From positions 1 to 64,000 of the forward strand of contig NZ_BMUG01000020.1 of assembly GCF_014650075.1 (NCBI RefSeq): a stretch of 64,000 bases of DNA. The letters run 5' to 3'. The notes under the pieces were generated by a model that saw only the letters and a program-made list of their open reading frames with translations, was not told the DNA's origin and ran no database searches. Positions 1 to 8,261 of this stretch are shown here, piece after piece. A program made the translations under genes and the position numbers. Numbering within the stretch: position 1 is the first letter of the stretch; every line of letters starts with the position of its first letter. Origin of the DNA: Streptomyces microflavus. Its GTDB lineage: Bacteria > Actinomycetota > Actinomycetes > Streptomycetales > Streptomycetaceae.

Positions 1-1
1 C

Positions 2-1363
2 TTCAACCTCTCCCTCGCCGCCCTCGCCCACAACATCCCCGCCGCCCCCGACGACCCCCGCCCCCTCGCCGCGACCTTCTACGAACAACGCCCCGCCTTC
101 CACTGGCACCCCGGTCTCCTCCTCGACGGCGCCAGCCTCCAAGTCCCCTTCCTCGCCGACCTCGTCACCCTCGCCGACCCCTCCAGCCCCTGGAGCTTCC
201 TCAACTACCTCCGCACCCGCGACCGCCTCTTCCCCTTCTACTTCGCCGAGCGCTTCCACATCCAACGAGCCGAATACGACGCCTACTGCCGCTGGGTCAG
301 CGAACAACTCCCCGGACTCCACTTCGGCCACCAGGTCGACGCCGTCCGCTGGAACACCGAACGCGCCCTCTTCGAAGTCGACTTCACCCAACTCGACCGC
401 GACGGCGAAGCCGAAGCCCTCGGCCGCGCCTACGCCCGCCACATCGCCCTCGGCATCGGCACCGAACCCTTCGTCCCCGAACCCCTGCGCCCCCTCGCCG
501 AAGCCCCCAACGTCCCCGTACTCCACTCCGCCGACTACCTCCGCCACCGCGAACGCCTCCTCGCCGCCGACCACATCACCGTCATCGGCTCAGGACAGTC
601 CGGCGCCGAAATCTTCCTCGACCTCCTGCGCGCCCGCCCCGAAGGCGCCGAAAAGATCCACTGGCTCGCCCGCACCCAGGCCTTCGCCCCCATGGAATAT
701 TCCAAGCTCGGCCTGGAGCACTTCACCCCCGACTACAGCCGCTACTTCCACGCCCTCCCCGAATCCGCCCGCGACGAACTCGTCCCCCGCCAATGGCAGC
801 TCCACAAAGGCATCGACGCCGACACCATCGCCGCCATCCACGACGAGCTCTACCGCCGCACCCTCCACGGCGGCTGGCCCGACACCACCCTCACCCCCGG
901 CGTCCACGTCCGCACCGCGGGCCGCGTCGCCAACACCCGCGTCGAACTCCACCTCGAACACACCCAGCAAGGCTCCCGCTCCCGCCTCACCACCGACGCC
1001 GTCATCCTCGCCACCGGCTACCGCGAACGCCCCCTCGACGCCCTCCTCGGCGGCCTCGACCCCTACCTCCGCCGCGACGCCTCCCACCGCCCCCGCATCG
1101 ACGACCAGTACCGCCTCGTCCTCGACCGCAACGTCACCGGCCACGTCTACGTACAGAACGCCGAACGCCACACCCACGGAGTCGGCGCCCCCGACCTAGG
1201 CCTCGCCGCCTGGCGCAGCGCCACCATCCTCAACAACCTCACCGGCACCACCCCCTACCCCCTCCCCGAACGCACCGCCTTCACCACCTTCGGCCTCACC
1301 CCGAACTCCCCACGGGTCCCCGCCCAGGCCCCCGCCCTCATCCCCCTGAGTCAGTCCGTCTAG
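2..1363 (+). CDS. Lysine N6-hydroxylase / L-ornithine N5-oxygenase family protein, 5'-truncated by window edge
   Basis: Flavin-dependent N-hydroxylating monooxygenase of the siderophore type, which hydroxylates the side-chain amine of lysine, ornithine or a diamine using NADPH and O2. The reading frame is open from base 2, so the N-terminal FAD-binding GxGxxN segment is missing. The visible part carries the NADPH-binding stretch VIGSGQSGAEIF near residue 193 and the late ATGYRERPLD motif near residue 336. About 453 residues are present, close to full length. It ends with TAG at 1361-1363 and is followed by a hairpin. The closest functional model I know is DesB of desferrioxamine synthesis, but no desC or desD follows, so the pathway cannot be named from this window. 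Codons are strongly C-ending. Confidence 0.85.
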   Translation, partial: FNLSLAALAHNIPAAPDDPRPLAATFYEQRPAFHWHPGLLLDGASLQVPFLADLVTLADPSSPWSFLNYLRTRDRLFPFYFAERFHIQRAEYDAYCRWVSEQLPGLHFGHQVDAVRWNTERALFEVDFTQLDRDGEAEALGRAYARHIALGIGTEPFVPEPLRPLAEAPNVPVLHSADYLRHRERLLAADHITVIGSGQSGAEIFLDLLRARPEGAEKIHWLARTQAFAPMEYSKLGLEHFTPDYSRYFHALPESARDELVPRQWQLHKGIDADTIAAIHDELYRRTLHGGWPDTTLTPGVHVRTAGRVANTRVELHLEHTQQGSRSRLTTDAVILATGYRERPLDALLGGLDPYLRRDASHRPRIDDQYRLVLDRNVTGHVYVQNAERHTHGVGAPDLGLAAWRSATILNNLTGTTPYPLPERTAFTTFGLTPNSPRVPAQAPALIPLSQSV

Positions 1364-1392
1364 CCGACGCACGGCGGACGGCGGACACAGAA

Positions 1393-1427
1393 CGGCCCGG
1401 GACTCCACCGGACGGAGACCCGGGCCG
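1393..1427. terminator. Convergent intrinsic-type hairpin
   Basis: CGGCCCGGG (1393-1401) pairs perfectly with CCCGGGCCG (1419-1427), and the stem continues inside as CTCC/GGAG after one A-A mismatch. It lies between two convergent genes and could stop transcription from both sides. It lacks a U-tract, as is usual in Streptomyces. Confidence 0.6.
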
Positions 1428-1450
1428 AACGAACAGCACACCCCACAGAG

Positions 1451-3292
1451 TTACGGGAACACCGGCGACCCCTCACGCGTCAGCCGCCACCCCACCGAAG
1501 CGAACGCCGCCGGATCCACCGACCCCTTCGCCTGCACCCACCCGATGATCGTGTTCCGGATCTCGTCCGAATTCGCCCACAACTGCTTCGCACCCGGCAC
1601 ATGCGGGAAATTACCCCCACCACTCGCCCGGTAATTATTCACCGCGAACACGAACCGCGCCGCCGGATCCACCGGCTTCCCCTCGAACGAAAGCCCCACG
1701 ATCCGCGACCCCACCGGCTGCGCGATATCGATGTCGTACGTCACCCCCGACACCGCGTCGTAGTTGTAATCCGGAATACCGTCCGCATTCGTCAGCTTCG
1801 CCGTATCCACCGGACCACCCGCAGCCGTCCGCACGTAATACCGCGCCGAATACTCCAAATAATCCTTCAACTGCGCCCCCGTCAGCAGCCGCGCCTCCAG
1901 CGTGTTCTCGAACGGATACAGCCCCGCCGCATCCCGGATCGTCACATCACCGGCCGGGAGCCCCGCCGTACGCGAGAAGCACGACGCCTGCGACAGCACC
2001 GGCAGCGCCGCGTACTCCCCACCCGCCAGCGCCGCCGCCACCGTCTCCGCCTGCACCTGGTTGATCAGATCGATGATCGGCTCGTCCTTCCACGGCGCAT
2101 CCGCCGTCGACATCGCCACCACCGACGTACCGATCACCTGATTGACGTACGCCACCACCTTCCGGTGCTCGTCCCGCAGCAGCGACACCACCTTCCGGTC
2201 CTCCGCCACCGCATTCGAATTCAGCACCTGCGAACCCGCCTTCTCGACCGCCCAGCGCCCCTTCTCCCACACCAGATCGAAATCGAACAACGTCAGCCGC
2301 TGCCCCCACTTCGCCGGCTCCGAAAGAACCACCCGCTTACCCGTCACCTTGTTCGTGACAAAGTGCTCGGCGATCTCCACATGCGCGTGCCCCACCAGAA
2401 TCGCGTCGATCCCCGGCACCTGCTCCGCCACCAGACCCGCCGCATTCTCGACGTACGGCAACTGATCCCCGTACGACGACGTCCCCGACGAACCCGAATG
2501 CGCCGACACGATCACCACATCAGCACCCATCGAACGCAGCTTCGGCACCCACTTCGCCGCCTGCTCCTCCAACCCCGGGAACACCATCTTCCCGCCCACA
2601 TTCGCCTTGTCCCAGATCGCGATCCCCGGATTAGTCAACCCCAGAACCGCAACCCGCACATCACGACCGAACGGCGTCCGCAACCGCTTGATGACGTACG
2701 GGGCGAACGCCGGCCGCAACGTCCTCGCATCCAGCGCATTCGCCCCCAGCAGCGGGAAATCACACTGCTCCTCGAACTTCCGCAGCACCGGAATCCCGTA
2801 ATTGAACTCGTGATTCCCCAGCGCTGCCGCGTCATACCCGATCGCGTTCATCGCCTGCGCCATCGGATGCACCGGACCACGCCGAGCGGTGATCGGATCG
2901 ACCTTCGCGTAGTAGTACGACAACTGCGTGCCCTGGATCGTGTCACCCGCGTCGATCAACAACGTGTTCCGGCGCCCCTTCTCCCGGCGCACCTGATCCA
3001 CCAGCGTCGAGATCTTCGCCAGACCGACGTCGTTGTGGGCCGCGTCGTCGTACTCCTTGTCGGTGAAGTAGTCCCAGTTGAAGACGTTCCCGTGCAGATC
3101 GGTCGTGCCCATCACGGTGAACGAGTACCGCTTACCGGGGCGCCCATGACCGTGCCCATGCCCATGCCCGCGGCCGTGCGCCTCGGCCGTACCCGCCGCC
3201 CCCACGACCGCACCGCCCGCCAACGCCACCCCCGCACCGGCGGCAGCCGAACGGCCCAGAAACGTCCTGCGGTCCAAGGGGTTCAACGACAT
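1451..3292 (-). CDS. Secreted bifunctional metallophosphatase/5'-nucleotidase (Tat substrate)
   Basis: A 613-residue exported phosphoesterase of the UshA/CpdB family, which hydrolyses nucleotides outside the membrane to recover phosphate and nucleoside. The N-terminus has a twin-arginine signal (DRRTFLGRSAAAGAG, about residues 7-21). A His/Gly-rich linker with alternating His and Gly follows at about residues 39-50. The metallophosphatase motifs come in order: TDLHGN, DAGDTIQGT, GNHEFNYG, SAHSG and VGHAH (the Mn/Zn-binding residues). The C-terminal half matches the 5'-nucleotidase substrate-binding domain. Length fits the family. The histidine run probably buffers metal near the export signal, which is inference. 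It is convergent with the upstream hydroxylase gene. Confidence 0.92.
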   Translation of the reverse strand: MSLNPLDRRTFLGRSAAAGAGVALAGGAVVGAAGTAEAHGRGHGHGHGHGRPGKRYSFTVMGTTDLHGNVFNWDYFTDKEYDDAAHNDVGLAKISTLVDQVRREKGRRNTLLIDAGDTIQGTQLSYYYAKVDPITARRGPVHPMAQAMNAIGYDAAALGNHEFNYGIPVLRKFEEQCDFPLLGANALDARTLRPAFAPYVIKRLRTPFGRDVRVAVLGLTNPGIAIWDKANVGGKMVFPGLEEQAAKWVPKLRSMGADVVIVSAHSGSSGTSSYGDQLPYVENAAGLVAEQVPGIDAILVGHAHVEIAEHFVTNKVTGKRVVLSEPAKWGQRLTLFDFDLVWEKGRWAVEKAGSQVLNSNAVAEDRKVVSLLRDEHRKVVAYVNQVIGTSVVAMSTADAPWKDEPIIDLINQVQAETVAAALAGGEYAALPVLSQASCFSRTAGLPAGDVTIRDAAGLYPFENTLEARLLTGAQLKDYLEYSARYYVRTAAGGPVDTAKLTNADGIPDYNYDAVSGVTYDIDIAQPVGSRIVGLSFEGKPVDPAARFVFAVNNYRASGGGNFPHVPGAKQLWANSDEIRNTIIGWVQAKGSVDPAAFASVGWRLTREGSPVFP

Positions 3293-3435
3293 CGCTCACT
3301 CACTCCTCGTTCAGTACGGGCAACGCGCGTAGATTCTGACCCGCCCCCCGTTCCACGCAACACCCCACACAGGTTTCGATCCGATGACCCCCCGACACAC
3401 CTCCTCCACACCCACCCCCGTGCCACAGTGAACGC

Positions 3436-4170
3436 ATGACCGAAACCCCCACACCCCAGCCCGCGTCCACCCCCACCACCCACCACCCCTACGGCACCCC
3501 CGACTCCCCCCACGTCACCGTCCGCGGCCAGGCCCACCTCGAAGTCGACCCCGAAACCGCCCACATCACCGTCACCGTCACCGCCCGCTCCACCGACCGC
3601 CGCACCACCCTCGACGACCTCACCCGCCGCAACACCACCACCCTCGACCTCATCAAGAGCTACGGCGACACCATCGAAAAACTCGAAACCGGCACCCTCA
3701 CCATCAACCCCGAACTCACCCGCCACGGCCGCGCCGAACGCATCCGCGCCTACCACGGCCACATCCAACTCACCGTCACCATCAACGACTTCACCACCCT
3801 CGGCGAACTCATCACCCGCCTCGCCGACCAGGAACTCACCCGCATCGACGGCCCCTGGTGGTCCCTGCGCCCCACCTCCCCCCACCACGCCACCGCACGC
3901 AGCCAAGCCGTCCGCGAAGCCCTCCAACGCGCCCGCGAATACGCCGAAGCCCTCGACACCCGCCTCGGCGCCCTCCTCGAACTCAGCGACACCGGCACCC
4001 ACCACAGCCCCCTCGCCCGCGCCGCCTTCGCCGAGTCCATGCCCTACGCGGCAGCGGCGGGCGGAGCCGACGCCGCCGACGCAGCCCCCATCAACCTCGA
4101 ACCCGTACGCCAGAACATCGACGCCCAGGTCGAAGCCTCCTTCACCCTCATCCCGCCGGCCCTCGGATAA
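3436..4170 (+). CDS. SIMPL domain-containing protein (DUF541)
   Basis: A 244-residue protein with a SIMPL/DUF541 domain beginning at about residue 27 (VTVRGQAHLEVDPETAHITVTV), the usual opening of the family. Unlike many members it has no signal peptide: the first 25 residues are Pro/Thr-rich and hydrophilic, so it looks cytoplasmic. SIMPL proteins are linked to signalling and oxidative-stress phenotypes, but no enzymatic activity is established. Codons end almost uniformly in C. The ATG has no clear Shine-Dalgarno sequence; CACAGT lies 6 nt upstream and could be a -10 for a leaderless transcript. The 120 bp downstream separate it from pyk. Confidence 0.8.
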   Translation: MTETPTPQPASTPTTHHPYGTPDSPHVTVRGQAHLEVDPETAHITVTVTARSTDRRTTLDDLTRRNTTTLDLIKSYGDTIEKLETGTLTINPELTRHGRAERIRAYHGHIQLTVTINDFTTLGELITRLADQELTRIDGPWWSLRPTSPHHATARSQAVREALQRAREYAEALDTRLGALLELSDTGTHHSPLARAAFAESMPYAAAAGGADAADAAPINLEPVRQNIDAQVEASFTLIPPALG

Positions 4171-4257
4171 ACGCTCATCAGAGCGGACCGCTGCACAATT
4201 CAACACTTGTCAATAACCCTTCACCCAAAGGTTGTTGAGGTGTCATGAGGAGCCAAA

Positions 4258-4273
4258 TACCTACCCGTAGGTA
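4258..4273. promoter_or_regulatory. Perfect palindrome upstream of pyruvate kinase (candidate operator)
   Basis: TACCTAC-CC-GTAGGTA is a 16-bp inverted repeat with 7-bp arms, ending 17 bp before the pyk ATG. Its size and TACC/GGTA ends resemble operators of TetR-type dimeric repressors, but the cognate protein is not in this window. The sequence TAAGGT just after it could be the -10 box, in which case a bound protein would cover the promoter. The identity of the regulator is inference. Confidence 0.5.
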
Positions 4274-4290
4274 AGGTTTAGGCTCGAACC

Positions 4291-5730
4291 ATGCGCCGAG
4301 CGAAAATCGTTTGTACCCTGGGACCGGCAACCGACACATACGACCAGATCAAGGCCCTGGTCGAAGCGGGAATGGACATCGCCCGCTTCAACCTCAGCCA
4401 CGGCTCCTACGCCGAACACGAGCAGCGATACCACCACGTCCGCAAAGCCTCCGAAGAGACCGGCCGCAGCGTCGGCATCCTCGCCGACCTTCAAGGCCCG
4501 AAGATCCGCCTCGGACGCTTCCGCGAAGGCCCCGTACTCCTTGAACGCGGCGACACCTTCACCATCACCGTCGAACCCCTCGAAAACGAAGGCAACGGCG
4601 ACATCTGCGGCACCACCTACGACGGCCTCGCCGCCGACGTCACCACCGGCGAACGCATCCTCGTCGACGACGGCCGCGTCACCCTCGAAGTCACCGACGT
4701 CGACGGCCCCCGCGTCCACACCACCGTCATCGAAGGCGGCATGGTCTCCGACAACAAGGGCCTCAACCTCCCCGGCGTCGCCGTCTCCGTCCCCGCCCTC
4801 TCCGAGAAGGACATCGACGACCTCCGCTGGGCCCTGCGCACCGGCGCCGACCTCATCGCCCTCTCCTTCGTCCGCACCGGACGCGACATCGACGACGTCC
4901 ACCGCATCATGGACGAGGAAGGCCGCCGCCTCCCCGTCATCGCCAAGGTCGAGAAACCCCAGGCCGTCGAGAACATCGACGACATCGTCGCCGCCTTCGA
5001 CGGCATCATGGTCGCCCGCGGCGACCTCGGCGTCGAAATGCCCCTGGAACAGGTCCCGATCGTCCAGAAGCGCGCCATCAAACTCGCCAAGCGCAACGCC
5101 AAGCCGGTCATCGTCGCCACCCAGATGCTCGACTCGATGATCGACAACTCCCGCCCCACCCGCGCCGAAGCCTCCGACGTCGCCAACGCGATCATCGACG
5201 GCACCGACGCGGTGATGCTCTCCGGCGAGACCAGCGTCGGCAAGTACCCCATCGAGACCGTGCGCACCATGTCCCGCATCGTCGAAGCGGCCGAGGAAGA
5301 CATCCTCGCCAAGGGCCTCCCGCCCCTCACCGACCGCAACAAGCCCCGCACCCAGGGCGGCGCCGTCGCGAGGGCCGCCGCCGAGATGGGCGACTTCCTC
5401 GGCGCGAAGTTCCTCGTCGCCTTCACCCAGAGCGGCGACACGGTCAAGCGCCTCTCCCGCTACCGCTCACCCATCCCGCTCCTCGCCTTCACCCCCGACG
5501 AAGCGACCCGCGCCCAGCTCAACCTCACCTGGGGCGTCGAGACCTTCCTCGGCCCGCACGTCGACTCCACGGACGCGATGGTCGCCCAGGTCGACGAGGA
5601 GCTCCTGCGCATCGGCCGCTGCGCGAAGGGCGACATCGTGGTGATCACCGCCGGCTCCCCGCCCGGCGTGGCCGGCTCCACCAACCTGGTCCGCGTCCAC
5701 CACATCGGCGAGGACGACAGCCCGAAGTAG
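4291..5730 (+). CDS. pyk: Pyruvate kinase
   Basis: Converts phosphoenolpyruvate and ADP to pyruvate and ATP in the last step of glycolysis. At 479 residues it is the normal bacterial size. The start MRRAKIVCTLGPAT is the classical N-terminus. The active-site signature is visible as VIAKVEKPQAVENI, MVARGDLGVEMP and TRAEASDVANAIIDGTDAVMLSGE in the TIM barrel, followed by the allosteric C-terminal domain. There is no strong ribosome-binding site; AAGG lies about 14 nt upstream of ATG, so the message may be leaderless or weakly initiated. The palindrome at 4258-4273 suggests repression or activation at this promoter. The gene ends 6 bp before the end of the convergent LAGLIDADG-type gene. Confidence 0.97.
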   Translation: MRRAKIVCTLGPATDTYDQIKALVEAGMDIARFNLSHGSYAEHEQRYHHVRKASEETGRSVGILADLQGPKIRLGRFREGPVLLERGDTFTITVEPLENEGNGDICGTTYDGLAADVTTGERILVDDGRVTLEVTDVDGPRVHTTVIEGGMVSDNKGLNLPGVAVSVPALSEKDIDDLRWALRTGADLIALSFVRTGRDIDDVHRIMDEEGRRLPVIAKVEKPQAVENIDDIVAAFDGIMVARGDLGVEMPLEQVPIVQKRAIKLAKRNAKPVIVATQMLDSMIDNSRPTRAEASDVANAIIDGTDAVMLSGETSVGKYPIETVRTMSRIVEAAEEDILAKGLPPLTDRNKPRTQGGAVARAAAEMGDFLGAKFLVAFTQSGDTVKRLSRYRSPIPLLAFTPDEATRAQLNLTWGVETFLGPHVDSTDAMVAQVDEELLRIGRCAKGDIVVITAGSPPGVAGSTNLVRVHHIGEDDSPK

Positions 5731-5736
5731 GGCGGC

Positions 5737-6513
5737 TCAGTATTTAGGCCCGACGTGCGCATCCATGAGGGCGACGGATGCCCGTCGGGCTACGGAGATG
5801 TTGAACGGATCGCTGCCGCGCGCGAGGGTGGTCCACTCCACGCCTACGGCGGTGAGGGTGTCGCTGAAGAGCCTGCGGATGTCGTCCGACTTGTTGCTGA
5901 AGAAGTACCGGGGGTACTCGTAACGCTTGCGTTCGCCGCGAACCATGCGCGTGGCCCAGTTGGTGATGCGGCAGCCGTCGGAGTGGATGAGCCCGCGGAT
6001 GAATTCCCAGGGGTGGGCGGCCACGATCTGCTGCTGCCAGGGTTCGAGGGCGATCCGGCGGTTGTGCTTCTTGCCGGGGCCGTGTTGGGGGAAGAGGCAG
6101 GGCCAGTGCTTGCTGAAGGAAGTGACGTACTGGCAGCCCACACTGGCCACCCGGCAGACCTTGTTGTGCGGCCGCGCGATCTGGATGGCTTCGGCACAGG
6201 CGTCGATGAGGCCCGGCCAAGCGTCGGCGCACGCGATGCGCATCGAGTACACGCCTCGCTTCGCCGCGCTGATACAGCCGTCTCCGAGGTAGAGCCCCAG
6301 TAAGTAGGCGTACGAGGACGGGTTTTCGATCGCCGTGGGCTCTTCGGTACACCTCGGGCATGGTTTGCCCCGGTTCGTGTCGAGCGGTTCGAGGCGGGTC
6401 TGCCAGGAGCGGATCGCGGCGCGCGATATGCCGGTCTGCTTGCTCACGGAATTGAGGCTGCGTCCCTGTGCGACAAGTGCGATGACGCGTGTGCGGGTGT
6501 CAACGTCGTACAT
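5737..6513 (-). CDS. Free-standing HTH + LAGLIDADG homing-endonuclease-like protein
   Basis: A 258-residue protein starting at MYDVDTRTR. An in-frame ATG at 6591 would add 26 residues, but AAGG lies 9-12 nt before the ATG at 6513 and the extension looks non-conserved. Residues 8-38 form a helix-turn-helix (LVAQGRSLNSVSKQTGISRAAI). A CPRC pair near residue 53 suggests a zinc knuckle. Two LAGLIDADG-type helices follow, AYLLGLYLGDGCI near residue 70 and FIRGLIHSDGCRI near 150. Both keep the acidic residue that binds the catalytic metal. It is not inside an intron or intein. It sits 110 bp from a tRNA gene on the same strand. It may be a domesticated DNA-binding protein or regulator, or an active nuclease; sequence alone cannot decide. 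Confidence 0.75.
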   Translation of the reverse strand: MYDVDTRTRVIALVAQGRSLNSVSKQTGISRAAIRSWQTRLEPLDTNRGKPCPRCTEEPTAIENPSSYAYLLGLYLGDGCISAAKRGVYSMRIACADAWPGLIDACAEAIQIARPHNKVCRVASVGCQYVTSFSKHWPCLFPQHGPGKKHNRRIALEPWQQQIVAAHPWEFIRGLIHSDGCRITNWATRMVRGERKRYEYPRYFFSNKSDDIRRLFSDTLTAVGVEWTTLARGSDPFNISVARRASVALMDAHVGPKY

Positions 6514-6622
6514 ATTGACGACCTTGGACGCGATCTGGCGGTTGAGGGCCTGCATGGCGCCGTTTTCACCGGTGGGAGTGAAGATCGCCAACCGTTGGTG
6601 AACCTTGGAAATGAAGGGAAAG

Positions 6623-6695
6623 TGCCCTGGGTGGGATTCGAACCCACGCTGTCGGTGGTTTGAGCACCGTGTCTCTACCGCTGGACTACCAGGGC
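6623..6695 (-). tRNA. tRNA with CAA anticodon (Leu by anticodon), short variable arm
   Basis: A complete 73-nt cloverleaf reads on the minus strand. Acceptor stem GCCCTGG/CCAGGGC, D stem GTC/GAC, anticodon stem CGGTG/CACCG with loop CTCAAAC (anticodon CAA), a 5-nt variable loop ACAGC, T stem GTGGG/CCCAC with loop TTCGAAT, and discriminator A73. CCA is not encoded. The CAA anticodon reads the leucine codon UUG, but bacterial tRNA-Leu normally has a long class II variable arm, which is absent here. It may be a minor or specialised leucine tRNA, or be charged by another synthetase. Confidence 0.92.
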
Positions 6696-6794
6696 TGGCT
6701 TAGCATCAAAGGTTAGTTTAGACCCGCTGTGACTCAAACATACAGGAGCTAGGTAGGCTCATGTAGCAGTGCCTGCCCTGAATCAAGGAGCCCC

Positions 6795-7451
6795 GTGACC
6801 ACCCCCGAGTCGCCCCAGCCCGTAGACGCCGTCGACGACGACAAGTCGCACGTCCCGCCGCTGACGACCCGTGTCGTCATCGCCGAGGACGAGGCCCTCA
6901 TCCGCCTCGACCTCAAGGAGATGCTGGAGGAGGAGGGCTACTCCGTCGTCGGTGAGGCGGGCGACGGGCAGCAGGCCGTCGAGCTGGCCCGGGAGCACAA
7001 GCCGGACCTGGTCATCCTGGACGTGAAGATGCCGGTCCTCGACGGGATCTCCGCCGCCGAGAAGATCGCCGAGGAGTCCATCGCGCCCGTCCTCATGCTC
7101 ACCGCCTTCTCGCAGCGCGACCTGGTCGAGCGGGCCCGGGACGCCGGGGCGATGGCGTACCTCGTGAAGCCGTTCAGCAAGAGCGACGTGGTGCCGGCCA
7201 TCGAGATGGCCGTCTCCCGGTTCGCGGAGCTGAAGGCGCTGGAGAGCGAGATCGCGGACCTCTCCCAGCGGCTGGAGACCCGCAAGCTGGTGGACCGGGC
7301 CAAGAGCATCCTGCAGACGGATTACGGGCTCTCCGAGCCGGCCGCGTTCCGGTGGATCCAGAAGACGTCGATGGACCGGCGGATGTCGATGCAGCAGCTG
7401 GCGGAGGCGCTGATCGAGGACGCCGAGGAGAAGAAGAAGACGGCCGAGTAG
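6795..7451 (+). CDS. ANTAR-domain response regulator (PdtaR-like)
   Basis: A 218-residue two-component response regulator. The receiver domain begins at about residue 24 (TRVVIAEDEALIRLDLKEML), with phospho-acceptor Asp in VILDVKMPVLDG, the conserved Thr/Ser in MLTAFS and Lys in YLVKPFS. The C-terminal ANTAR domain (LETRKLVDRAKSILQTDYGLSEPAAF) binds paired RNA hairpins and acts as an antiterminator in the family. The GTG start has an excellent AAGGAG at 6785-6790. Homologues such as mycobacterial PdtaR work with the kinase PdtaS; no kinase is visible nearby. A strong convergent terminator follows. Confidence 0.93.
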   Translation: MTTPESPQPVDAVDDDKSHVPPLTTRVVIAEDEALIRLDLKEMLEEEGYSVVGEAGDGQQAVELAREHKPDLVILDVKMPVLDGISAAEKIAEESIAPVLMLTAFSQRDLVERARDAGAMAYLVKPFSKSDVVPAIEMAVSRFAELKALESEIADLSQRLETRKLVDRAKSILQTDYGLSEPAAFRWIQKTSMDRRMSMQQLAEALIEDAEEKKKTAE

Positions 7452-7480
7452 CCCCGTACCGCTTACGTACGCGTAAATAA

Positions 7481-7520
7481 AGAGGCCCGCACCCGGAACA
7501 AGAACCGGGTGCGGGCCTCT
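7481..7520. terminator. 16-bp perfect convergent terminator hairpin
   Basis: AGAGGCCCGCACCCGG (7481-7496) and its exact reverse complement (7505-7520) flank an 8-nt loop. It lies between the ANTAR regulator and livF, which end towards each other. Confidence 0.85.
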
Positions 7521-7544
7521 TCGCGTACGGGGAGGGGAAGGACC

Positions 7545-8261
7545 TCAGTCCTCGCCCAGGTACGCCTTGCGGACCGAGTCGTCGTGCAGCAGGTCCTGGC
7601 CGGTGCCGGAGAGGACGATGTTGCCGACCTCCATCACGTGCGCGTGGTTGGCGAGCGAGAGCGCCGCCTGGGCGTTCTGCTCGACGAGCAGGATGGTGGT
7701 GCCCTGCGCGCGCAGTTCGGTGATGGTCGCCATGATCTTCTGCATCATGATCGGGGAGAGGCCCATGGAGGGCTCGTCGAGCATGAGCAGCTTCGGCTGG
7801 GACATCAGGGCCCTGCCCATGGCGAGCATCTGCTGCTCGCCGCCGGAGAGGGTTCCGGAGGCCTGCTTCCGGCGTTCCCCGAGGATGGGGAAGAGGTCGT
7901 AGGCGCGCTGGATGTCCTTGTTGATCCCGTCGCTGTCCTTGCGGAGGAACGCGCCGAGGCGCAGGTTGTCCTCGATGGACATGCGGGGGAAGATGTGGCG
8001 GCCCTCGGGGGAGTGGGCGAGTCCGAGGGAGACGACCTGGTGGGCCGGGACCTTGCGGAGGGACTTGCCGTTGAACTTGATCTGGCCGGTGAGCGGCTTG
8101 ATCAGTCCGGAGAGGGTGCGCAGCGTCGTTGTCTTGCCGGCGCCGTTGGTGCCGATGAGGGTGACGACTTCGCCTTCTTCGACCTTGAACGAGATTCCCT
8201 TGACGGCCTCGATCTTGCCGTAGGCGACGCGCAGGTCCTCGACTTCGAGAAGTGCGGTCAT
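7545..8261 (-). CDS. livF: Branched-chain amino acid ABC transporter ATP-binding protein LivF
   Basis: A 238-residue ABC ATPase, one of two that power high-affinity uptake of branched-chain amino acids or related solutes. Walker A is GTNGAGKTT (near residue 37), the signature is LSGGEQQML, and Walker B is LLMLDEPSMGLSP. The C-terminus ends as is typical for LivF. Its start overlaps the livG stop by 4 bp (ATGA), implying translational coupling. It is the last gene of a five-gene minus-strand operon and ends at the bidirectional terminator at 7481-7520. Confidence 0.95.
   Translation of the reverse strand: MTALLEVEDLRVAYGKIEAVKGISFKVEEGEVVTLIGTNGAGKTTTLRTLSGLIKPLTGQIKFNGKSLRKVPAHQVVSLGLAHSPEGRHIFPRMSIEDNLRLGAFLRKDSDGINKDIQRAYDLFPILGERRKQASGTLSGGEQQMLAMGRALMSQPKLLMLDEPSMGLSPIMMQKIMATITELRAQGTTILLVEQNAQAALSLANHAHVMEVGNIVLSGTGQDLLHDDSVRKAYLGED

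Noticed and set aside
2..1363. Siderophore biosynthesis cluster
   Set aside because: Only the hydroxylase is visible; no acyltransferase, NIS synthetase or NRPS gene follows. The upstream side lies outside the window.
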